From positions 51,186-103,417 of the forward strand of contig JAENRP010000150.1 of the NCBI GenBank assembly GCA_024741835.1: DNA of 52,232 bases, in the 5' to 3' direction. The DNA comes from Diplocarpon mali (taxonomy: Eukaryota > Ascomycota > Leotiomycetes > Helotiales > Drepanopezizaceae). This document shows positions 29,802 to 38,951 of the stretch, piece after piece (position 1 is the first letter of the stretch; every line of letters starts with the position of its first letter). Below the pieces are notes generated by a model that saw nothing but the letters and a program-made list of their open reading frames with translations, was not told the DNA's origin and ran no database searches. The translations under genes were made by a program, and so were the position numbers.

Positions 29802-31566
29802 ATGGTAAGTGAAGCTTAAGACCCGAATATTTCATTAGGGGAATTGCCTCAAAATACAAGCAGCCTAGAACAACAAGCTAACACAACTGTTCCAGAGTCA
29901 ACTTGACCCTCTACCTCAGGACTTGCCTTTTCGCATAATATCCAAAACTATTGGGAGAGGGGCATACGCATCGTATGTTTTATTCCAGATCAGAAGCAGT
30001 AATTCGTACTGATTGTTTTCCAGAATAAAAAAGGCAATCCCTCCAACTGATACAACCCCCGTCTTTGCGGTCAAGTTCATCCACAAAGCATACGCGGTAA
30101 AACATGGCCGCATATCAGCAAAACAAATTGCCATGGAGGTATCCTTACACTCGCACATTGGCCAACATCCCAACATCATAGAATGGTTTGCCACGGGAGA
30201 AGATGCTATTTGGAAATGGATTGCCATGGAGTATGCTGAGGGTGGCGACCTGTTTGACAAAATCGAGGCAGATGTTGGAGTTAGTGAAGATATCGCACAC
30301 TTCTACTTCACGCAATTGATCAGCGGGGTCAGCTACATGCACGCTAAAGGTGTGGGACATCGAGATATCAAGCCAGAGAACATCTTACTATCTGAGAGAG
30401 GAGATCTAAAGATCGCCGACTTTGGGCTTGCGACACTTTTCGAATACAATGGCGCCACGAAAATGAGTACCACGATGTGTGGAAGTCCCCCGTATATAGC
30501 CCCGGAGGTTATATCCTGCTCAAGGAATACCCAATCAAGAGTTGCGCCAAAATCGGCTGGATATTTGGCGAGCATGGTGGACATATGGTCTTGTGGGGTG
30601 GTGTTGTTCGTATTGCTCGTTGGAAATACCCCATGGGATGAGCCAACAGCACAGAGCTGGGAGTTTGAAGAGTATCTTGGCAAAAAGGGACGGAGTGAGG
30701 ATGACTTGTGGCAAAAGTTGCCGCCCACAGTGTTGTCATTACTACGAGGCATGATGAACGTAGATACGAAGAAACGATTCAATATCACCCACATCAAGCA
30801 ACATCCTTGGTATACTCGCAAGAACCGCCTCTTGACTCCAGAGGGAAAATCGAAGGATCCACTGTGTCTCGCGACTGAGATGCTAGAAGGTTTACATATC
30901 GACTTTGATAAGCAGCCTTCTCAGAAATCACGCCAGAGTCAAGATGCAATGGAAATCGACTTCGGCGACCACCCGAGATTTGCTTGCACTCAACCCGAAC
31001 GGCCTATCAACGACATTCTCTTCGACTGGGAGCGGCCACCGCGAGTCAACGCGAACGCATACAGCGCCAGCCAGCCCATAACTGGACAGGACCCGGGGAT
31101 TTGCACAATGACCAACGGCTCAGCCTACCCTCTTGAGTCCCTCGCCGATGAGCCAAGTATGAGCCAATTCGCAGCGGTGCCCGCCGTACCGATGAGCTTG
31201 ACGCAACATGCTCGCAAATTCCGAGACATTGTGCCCAGTTACTCGCTCACCCGTTTCTTCTCGCAACTCTCGTCGAATTTGTTGCTAGAAATGTTAAGCG
31301 ACGCTCTACATCAACTCAATGTCCCAATTCCGCCCGTGGCCCAGATGCAGGGCCGCGAGCACGCAGGCTGGATCAAAGTCAAGACTGTCGACGGTAGGAA
31401 GTGCGCTCTCAGCGGAGATATCGTTATCGACACCTATTTGATAGGCGAATCCGAGCTCCTCGAAGTGCGCTTCGTGAAGGTCAAGGGCGATCCGTTGGAA
31501 TGGCGACGGTTCTTCAAAGCCGTGGCTGTTCTATGCGAACCTGGGGTTTTTAGAGGGGCATCATAG
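29802..31566 (+). CDS. chk1: Checkpoint Ser/Thr kinase Chk1
   Basis: Three coding exons, 29802-29804, 29896-29972 and 30024-31566, encode 540 aa. The first exon carries only the ATG, followed directly by GTAAGT (91-nt intron). The second 51-nt intron (GTATGT...CCAG) completes the Gly-rich loop. Kinase features are I-G-R-G-A-Y-A (20-26), Lys44 in F-A-V-K-F, Glu65, H-R-D-I-K-P-E-N (139-146, catalytic Asp141), D-F-G-L-A (from 159) and C-G-S-P-P-Y-I-A-P-E, a Chk1-like activation segment. A linker of about 120 residues precedes a C-terminal regulatory region with L-T-R-F-F-S, the conserved Chk1 autoinhibitory KA1-type domain. Chk1 is activated by ATR/Rad3-class kinases after DNA damage and delays mitosis. 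It shares a promoter region with ubc11. Confidence 0.94.
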
Positions 31567-32580
31567 TATCGTTGCGAATTGACGGAAGTTGATTTCCGCG
31601 GACTGGTGTTGGAATCATGATATGGCGTCAGTATTGAATCTGTATGAGACTTGCAGAAATTACAGCGGTGCTGGGGAGCATAGGCATTACCTATGCCCAA
31701 GGCATTTCTCAATGAAACCACGGGGTCAAGCGAAGTACTAAGGGCGGCCTCATGGTATCCCAACATGGGTGTGCTATAGTACGACATGTACAATAACTCT
31801 CTTCATGAAGCATGATCGGCCTGTTGGCAGTCGAATCACTTGTGCTACATACGCCGGCCCAAATAAAACGGCTGGACTGACCTCCCCATCCCGCTTTGCT
31901 TTTTCATTAGACAAAGCTCTGGCGGTCTACTCTAATTTCAACAGTATCATAGCCTCAAGTCCTTCCCTATAATACATGTTCTAAACATCTTAAACCCTGC
32001 CGCTCGATTAATTCAAACCGTCAACATCCCCAACACCCACCTCCCCACCTCCCAAGACTCATGAAGGTTGAATGACTCTACGACTTCGGCTGGAGCATCC
32101 ACCCACACATTGAAGCACAGCCTCCCTCATCCTCGATTCTGCTTCAACTTGAACCGCATACACATACACACCTGCATACAACATACCATCACGTTAGATT
32201 CCGGCTACAGCAAGTCATCTCATCCCGCTTTGACTAGTATGGCATAACAACACACGCCTCTCCCCTTGCCATAATAGTACCTATATCCTGCTCTTCCATG
32301 TCTTATCCCCCAAAAAAACCAAATGCTGGTCTTGATGATCGACTCTAGATCAAGCAATATAGCGACTGTTGATTTGGGAGACACGAGGCTAAGCGTGTCT
32401 TGGGACGAATCCTCAGGTGACATTGACGAGCTGGACTGTACGAGGATGCATATGCTCGGAGATCGCGGTATTGATGGGAGGAGCCATCATTTTTCTTGGT
32501 GAACAGATGAGGCGAGTAATCATAACCCTGGCGGAGTACTAGTCACAGCCGTTGCTGTAACTCGTACTCTCCAACAGGGC
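31567..32580. other. Intergenic region downstream of chk1
   Basis: About 1 kb of normal-composition DNA between chk1 and the AT-rich island. Short open frames occur on both strands but none shows family resemblance or a convincing splice pattern. Confidence 0.5.
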
Positions 32581-32718
32581 AGTTAATCCTAAGTGGAAAG
32601 ACATTTTAAGTACTATGATTCTAAGGTTTCTCATAAAGAGTGATAGGAAAAATAATATCTATAGGTACTCGACTGACATTTGATATATATATGTCTACAT
32701 ATATATATCCTTAACGTG

Positions 32719-33360
32719 CTATATTAGTTCTGAACTATGTAGCATAAGCGAAAAACGCTACAGTCGGATTTTTATATGAGAAACTAGCTTAAAAACTCCT
32801 TACGTCTTTACTATTTAGTCTATTATACCTATGATTTCCGATTCCTTAAAGAGAACCTTAGGAAGAGTCTAACTTATACGTTAGTTGATAGTTAATCCCT
32901 TTAGGTCTTAGGCAAGTACGTTTTTAAAAGATGCTGTGAGAAAATAGAGTCGCCTTAGGTCCTCTACTCTAGGATAAGCCCTTTATAATAATAGCAGCTA
33001 TTTATTTAATTGTATCAAGCGTCTTACTAGTAGTCGGCGGCTTTGATTATAACCCTTTTTATCGACTTTATATAAAATTATGAAAATGTAACCTTTTTCT
33101 TATCCTTCTCCTTTTCCTTATATATCAAAATCTGCCCTTTTCCCTTGATATCCTTTACAAATCTTTCCTTTAATTATGAGTTCATATTTTAATAACCTTA
33201 AAGTATATATGTGAAGGTCGAAAGTAACGGTATTTATTAAAAGAGGTTATATAATAGAAAGAAAAAAACTAACTTCATATTTTCGAAAGTTCTAGCTTAA
33301 TTTAAGTTGGGATTTGATTATTTTAAAATTGAAAAGACTTAATTTCAGCTTTGCAAACTC
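32719..33360 (+). repeat. Island repeat, copy A
   Basis: It begins near CTATATTAGTTCTGAACTATG followed by GCATAAGCGAAAAACGCTAC. It shares this order with copy B: the head, CTTAGGCAAGTACGTTTT, TCTACTCTAGGATAAGCC, then TAATAATAGCAGCTATT and TATCGACTTTAT. Divergence is mostly transitional. Confidence 0.7.
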
Positions 33361-34021
33361 TTAACAAGTTCATAGTTTTGTAAAAGATACTGTATATAGG
33401 TATTGACTTGTTGTCTCTTGATATGATTTCTCATTCTTCTACTAAACTATATCATTCATTAGTCTTGTAATAAAATGAATTTGAACTTCACATATCAAGA
33501 CGCTTGAATATTGAGTTACAAAATAATTGATCGCATAAAGACGTTGTAGGTTACTTTTGTATATAAGAATGGAAACTTATTACTTAAATTATAGGGCTTT
33601 TGTTAATATAGCTCAGGCTAGTAAGTATCAATATATAAGCTCAAAATATCATATGGTTAATTTGAATGAATCATCTGCGCTAAATAGATAGTTAATGAAT
33701 ACTGCTCATCTTGATACTTACATATAGATTATTATATCTATTCACATTGGTAGCCCCAATCCTCACTCTAAGATGAACAAGTAATCAAATTTAAAACGTT
33801 GAGTTCCTTGCAATGCCTGAAATTCAATGGCTTATTTTATAATGCTTTACGGAGACGACGACTCAATACCTATACACGGTATCCTTGTCAAACCTGCCGA
33901 TTCTTTTAAAGAGCTTGCAGAGCTGAGATTAAGTCCTTTCGATTACGAAATCATGAAACCTAAAGTCGAATTATGCTAGAAAAATTTCCCTTTTTACCCC
34001 CTTTTTACCCCCTTTTAATAT

Positions 34022-34650
34022 GCTTTATTAGTTCTAAGCTATATAGTATAAGCGGAAAACGCTATAGTCAGATTAGATGTCAGGAGAAAACTAGTATGAA
34101 AAACTCTTTGCAATTTACAATTGAGGCTGTTATACCTATTATCCCTGATCCCTTAAACAAGATTTTGACCTTTAACTTAGTCAATAATTATTCCCTCTCA
34201 AGTCTTAGGCGAGTACATTCTCGAAAGGTGCTTTGATAAGTAGAGTCAGCTGCCTGGCTCTCTATTCTAGGATAAACCCTTAACATCGATAGCGGCTATT
34301 CATCTAATTATGTTAAGAGTCTTATTTGTAAGCGGCAGCTCTTGACTATAATCTTTCTTATCGACTTTGTAAATTCTTCGAAATATATCCTTTTCCTTCC
34401 TCTTTATCTTTATACACCAAAATTTATCTTTTCCCCTTCTCTTTTTTTTATCAAGCCTTTCACTGAATCAAAAGTATATATTTAAATAATCTAAAGCTAT
34501 AGAAATAAAGGTCAAAAGTAAAGGTTATTCAAAAAAGTGGTAATATGAAAGCTTTTTTCTTTTTTCTTCTTTTGAAAGGTGCCAGCTTTATTCGACTTCA
34601 GGTTGGTTTATTTCATCATCGAAAGCACTTAACCTCGACTTTGCAGATTC
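34022..34650 (+). repeat. Island repeat, copy B
   Basis: The head is GCTTTATTAGTTCTAAGCTA then AAGCGGAAAACGCTATAGTC. Later blocks TCTTAGGCGAGTACATTCTC, TCTATTCTAGGATAAACC and CTTATCGACTTTG line up with copy A in the same order. Confidence 0.7.
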
Positions 34651-34739
34651 TTTAAAAAAAAATCGAACGAATCTGTAGGCTTGAAGAAGAAACCATTCAT
34701 AGGTGGTAAGTCGTTGTCTCCTAAGCCAGAACTTTTCAA

Positions 34740-35290
34740 CAGCTTCAAACTGGAAAATTTTTTAATTATCTTTTTAATAATACCTTTTACTTTCGACCTA
34801 TACTCATATACTCTGAGTTTAATTAAATATAAGCTTATAGCCAGAGAAGGGCAGTGATATAAAAGGGAATAGGGTAGGTAAAAGTATACAATGAAAAGAA
34901 AGATAGGAAAGGATATAATTCAAGGCCTTTTAGCTTTTAAGTATTTTTATTCGAAAACTGAAATTAGTAAGAAGGGTTATGATAAATAGCCGCCGCCACC
35001 TGGCAAAACAATTTTTTTAACTAAATAAATAATTATATTAGGAACAAAGGCTAATCTTAGCATAAGGAGCCTAAAGCCAGCCTATGTACCTAGGCACCTC
35101 TAAGAAGAATAAACTTCCTGCAACCTAAAGAATATAACTATTAGCTAAAGTACAGCTCAGACTTCAATCTAAGGAATCAGCGTCCAGGCCAAAAACTAAA
35201 TCCAAGGAGTTTTTATAATTGTCTTCTCATACCTAGCCCGACTCTAGCGCTTTCCGCTCATGCTATATAGATTAGAACTAACGTAGTATA
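34740..35290 (-). repeat. Island repeat, copy C (inverted)
   Basis: The reverse complement of its right end reads ACGTTAGTTCTAATCTATAT then AGCATGAGCGGAAAGCGCTA, matching the heads of A and B. Its inner part (GTTATGATAAATAGCCGCCG) is the reverse of the GCGGC...TATAATC block in A and B. B and C therefore form a large imperfect inverted repeat. Confidence 0.65.
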
Positions 35291-35480
35291 TACAAAGGAC
35301 AAAGGTAAATGATGCTTTGAAACTGGCAAGAAATTTAAACAACAGCGACGATCTCTTATAATGCCAAACAGTTGTATCAAAGTTCAACGAAAATAAGTTT
35401 TCTCGGTACGTATTATTTGAATATGCTTTTCTTTTTTGAAACCTTTCAACTCAAATGAAAAATGGCTCTCTGTAATAAGC

Positions 35481-36066
35481 TCAAAATAATTAGGTTGAGA
35501 AGTTGATCATATTGCCGGAATGCGGCAGAAACCGCACGGGCGTCAGGTTAATAGGGCTTCGAGAGGTGCACCGTGCGATTACCATGGTGCTAGGGATAAG
35601 AAGATCAAGAGAGACTCATTTCCCACCAGCTGGCATGTCACTTGTTGCTCGCTCGCGAGGCCCTGAGCACACCACCTACAGTTCACTAGATAAGCCAGTG
35701 CAGGTCAAGCGGCAGATAGCCAAGTAGCAATGAATGAACATACTTCTATTCTAGACTTCCCCGTCAAGACCACTGGTCCATGTAACGCAGATTTACCCGT
35801 CTACCAGCAGCTCCCAGATCCGCAATCCAACCAGGCCGTCTTTCCCCCTCAGCAGAGACAATTCTTATATACACCAGTCGGTACAAACCCATATTTGAGC
35901 TCCGACGCCTATGCAGGGACTCCATTCCGAAAGTGGCAGCCTCTCTAATACTCCGCCATAGCATCGCCGTGCTCTAGATGAGGAATAAAAGAGTCGCTCA
36001 AGAAAGATCCCCTATCTCAAGACCAAGCGCCGCACACACCATCTCGTAGTAACGCAGAGTTTCGGG
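35481..36066. other. Normal-composition stretch between the AT island and the SprT-like gene; no supported gene
   Basis: GC content recovers at about 35500. A plus-strand frame of 72 codons (35730-35948) has an ATG and Pro/Gln-rich content but no family resemblance or splice partner that I can see. It could be a gene fragment truncated by the island. Confidence 0.4.
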
Positions 36067-37044
36067 TCAAAAGTATCCAGAAAACCCCAGTACTGACCCT
36101 TCCAAACCGCTCTCCGGCCTGGGGCTCTGATTACAGCCCTGGTGATCATGCCTCTGAAAGGCCGCAACCCCGCGATCAACCAAGAAGTCCTTGCGGAAAT
36201 GATTGAGATTAGCCTTCATATTACATAGACTCAAGTACCCGGGCCCAGCCCACGTATCAATGATCTCGGCAATGGCATGGAATCCCTGCGTGTGGCCGCG
36301 CTCCTTGCGCGCCTCAAAACCGCACAGGATGAACAGATAGCAGTGGATGAGCTCGTGCAGGAAGGCGGAGAGCAGTAGGCGCCGATCAAACCGCGGGTCC
36401 CGCAGTATGGGCCGCGAGAGCACGATCAGCGTCTCGAAGCCGTCACGGTCAGTGCAGCGCCGAAGAGCGGTGGTGCCGATGAGTTCCGTACAGTACCGGT
36501 CTTGGGATGACCATTCCCACTGCACGCGACCGGAGAGCACGCCGTCGAAGAAGACGTAGTTGGCGCCGTTCAGGATGCTCGCCAAGGCATCGTCGTCTAT
36601 TGATCCGTCGTCCAGCGGGTCGTCTCGTTTGATGAGTTTTCTGAGGATTCGTTCGTGTTTGCGGTGGGAGGGGAGGCGTTTGAACGTATATTCAACCCTG
36701 CGCGCGGCTTCCGAGTCGCGGTAGGTCAGCGTATGGTGACTGGATTCGTGCTCGTACGGCGGCGTATCTGACATGATTGAGTTCCCTGAGGGAGTTCGTT
36801 CCATGGTGATGCCGTTTGCGCGCTCCAACGGGATGGAACTGCCTAGGATCTTCATGGGCGCGGGGGCCGACCACAGCGCTGGTGAAGATCGCGGTGGGGA
36901 ATTCCGCGTTGTGTGAGTATGGAAGTGCTCATTTTGGGATATCCGAAGCGGCCGAGATGTCGCTTCGGGTCGAGGATGATGGCGGCGTCTCGAGGAAGGC
37001 TTGCTGCTTTCTGGGCTCGAGCTCCGTCTGAGGAAAGCAGGCAT
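36067..37044 (-). CDS. SprT-like domain protein (putative zinc metallopeptidase)
   Basis: Single exon, 325 aa from the ATG at 37044 (M-P-A-F-L-R-R-S). The frame is open further upstream but only from a GTG. The N-terminal third is basic, Ser/Pro/Arg-rich and probably disordered. The SprT-like domain occupies roughly the C-terminal 180 residues, with W-E-W, a zinc site H-E-L-I-H at 36357-36343 followed by C-Y-L-F-I-L-C-G-F and E-R-G-H-T-Q-G-F-H, in the order HExxH then GHxxxF known from SprT/Spartan proteins. SprT-family members cleave DNA-protein crosslinks (Spartan/Wss1-like function) or are uncharacterised. Only the fold is supported here, because no PCNA- or p97-binding motif is obvious. 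Confidence 0.82.
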   Translation of the reverse strand: MPAFLRRSSSPESSKPSSRRRHHPRPEATSRPLRISQNEHFHTHTTRNSPPRSSPALWSAPAPMKILGSSIPLERANGITMERTPSGNSIMSDTPPYEHESSHHTLTYRDSEAARRVEYTFKRLPSHRKHERILRKLIKRDDPLDDGSIDDDALASILNGANYVFFDGVLSGRVQWEWSSQDRYCTELIGTTALRRCTDRDGFETLIVLSRPILRDPRFDRRLLLSAFLHELIHCYLFILCGFEARKERGHTQGFHAIAEIIDTWAGPGYLSLCNMKANLNHFRKDFLVDRGVAAFQRHDHQGCNQSPRPESGLEGSVLGFSGYF

Positions 37045-38951
37045 GAAGATGGGAGAGAGTACGAGAACACAAGTTGGCGAAGGGTACCGCACGCCCTAGC
37101 AGCTAGGAGCGGGAGACGTAGAGATATAATTGTATGTGCCGAGTGTCTGAAGTACCAATGCCGCTTATGAAAGTAAGTTTCCAAGCAGCCTCGAATCTGA
37201 CTCGTAGGCGGTGATCATGGAAAGCCGACAGGGTCTGCAGATGGATATGTAGAGCAGCTTGCCAGGACCCAGGACGAAAATGAGCAGACGGACAGCCGTC
37301 GGATAAGTTGCAATGGCGTTTTGAGTTCGCAGACGCAGGGCCAATGACACTGGGGGACTGCATCCGCCTTACTGTGCTTTAAGCTATTGGAGCTTGGCCT
37401 GCTAGGAAAGACATCGATCAGGAGTTGAACGCAGCAAAGAAGAGGCCGGCAGAAGGTTCCCTGCGTGGACGGCAGGTAAGTCAGTGCTCTGTGATCCGGG
37501 AGAAACAAACATCCCGATGGGTTGTTGATGATACTTGAACCTGCTTGTCTGCGGGAAAGTAAGGAGGTAGAAGAGAAGACTCGAGCGAGGGTGCAAGGTT
37601 GGATAGATACCTTGGGTGCCTGAGGCTGCATTGTCTTGGGGTGAGGTGTATACGAAGCGAGGGATGAAGCGAGGCACGCAGACGGGAGCAAATGAGCGCG
37701 GAGGGGGGTTTACCTTGGGCTATAGGCACTGTTGACTATTGATTGTTGACTGTTGACTATTGATTGTTTACTATTGATTGTAGACTCTTGACTCTTGACT
37801 CTTGACTGTTGACTCTTGACCCCTGACTCTTGACTGTTGACTGTTGACTGTTGACTATTGATTGTTTACTATTGATTGTAGACTCTTGACTCTTGACTCT
37901 TGACTGTTGACTCTTGACCCCTGACTCTTGACTCTTGACTGTTGACTCTTGACTCTTGACTCTTGACTCTTGACTCTTGACTGTTGACTGTTGACTCTTG
38001 ACTCTTGACTCTTGACCCCTGACTCTATTTACCTTGCCTCGCTCACCTCCCTGCGGCAAGAAAGAGGATCGTGGAGTCTGCGTACCTACCGCGAGGCCCA
38101 GTCACAAATAAGGCGATTAAGCGATTAGCTGATCAATCACCTCAGGATCCAGCGTCCCTCCACGGCGCGATACATTGTACGCAGCTGATCTACGATGTAG
38201 GGAGCCCCACCGGATGTTGATTTCCATCGCCTTACATTACTGATTGGAGACCAACGGCTTCAGATGACCGTACGGCCTTCTCGCTACCGCACAGCCGTCA
38301 TCGTGAGCCGGTTGTCCACGTGAAAATATCCAGCATCCATCCTGCAGAACATGACATCTTCCCACACGATGATCTCGAGTAGATATGTCTCCCATGGAAA
38401 GGTTCCATGGGCGGAAATGCCTCCACCCTCGTCTCGTCACCATCTCCAACGGACAGCGAAGCGAGACAGCCTCGGACGCTCGATCGGCGTGGAGGATTTT
38501 CAAGGCAAAGCACCGCCATCGCACCGAGCTGGACAGATGCACGCAGCCAGGAGCTTGAACAAGCACTACACTGATCTTGTGCGCCTCCTGCTGCACCTGC
38601 ATCTTCGGACCCTGCCGATGGCTCCCAGGTGCTGTGAGCCCACAAGTCACAACGAGCAAAGTCATGCATCCAACACCCGGTTCATTCTACGACTAAGCTC
38701 GCCTCGCAATGCAGACGAGTGTGCGGTACACAGGATAGGAGATTGCGAGTAGCCGGTCTTGAATGACAATCCAAATTCTATTCCCTGCAAACTCCTACTC
38801 AGTTCTGGAACCTTCATGCCCAACGGCTCAAGCCGTGGTACATGGGATTGAACCTAGAGTGAGAGTCCAGGCAATCTGCCGTGCGGCGGTGTCGTGGTGT
38901 ATATCGTCGCAGGGCTACAGAGAATTTTTCGAAAGGGACCTAAGCTGCTCC
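37045..38951. other. Intergenic region with a 7-bp minisatellite; no supported gene
   Basis: About 1.9 kb. From 37727 to 38025 it is a TTGACTN heptamer array. On either side, open frames up to about 158 codons occur on both strands, but their composition is unbiased, they overlap on opposite strands and none resembles a family. I cannot exclude a fast-evolving gene on the minus strand around 38237-38669. Confidence 0.5.
37727..38025. repeat. Heptameric minisatellite (TTGACTC/TTGACTG), about 300 bp
   Basis: About 42 consecutive 7-bp units, mainly TTGACTC and TTGACTG, with TTGATTG, TTTACTA, GTAGACT and TTGACCC variants. A higher-order block beginning GACTATTGATTGTTTACTAT is present twice, at 37755 and 37853. 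The 98-bp spacing equals 14 units, so part of the array was duplicated as a block. The open frame on the minus strand (V-K-S-Q-E-S-R repeats) is an artefact of the heptamer. Confidence 0.92.

Larger units (their letters stand above)
32581..35480. mobile_element. AT-rich repeat island with degenerate transposon fragments
   Basis: The composition changes sharply to AT-rich and TpA-rich, like the 1-16250 block. No open frame of note is present. It contains two direct copies (32719-33360, 34022-34650) and one inverted copy (about 34740-35290) of one repeat. No transposase or polymerase motif is recognisable, so the class of element is unknown. Confidence 0.65.

Noticed and set aside
37727..38025. 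Heptamer array as a telomere-like or CRISPR-like array
   Set aside because: The unit is not TTAGGG-type and lies between ordinary genes. There are no spacers between repeats.
37757..38059. 100-codon minus-strand frame with V-K-S-Q-E-S repeats
   Set aside because: It is an artefact of the stop-free 7-bp repeat array read in a frame (3 x 7 = 21 bp period).
38237..38752. Overlapping open frames on both strands as genes
   Set aside because: Unbiased composition, no family resemblance and no plausible introns. Retained only as a caveat in the intergenic entry.
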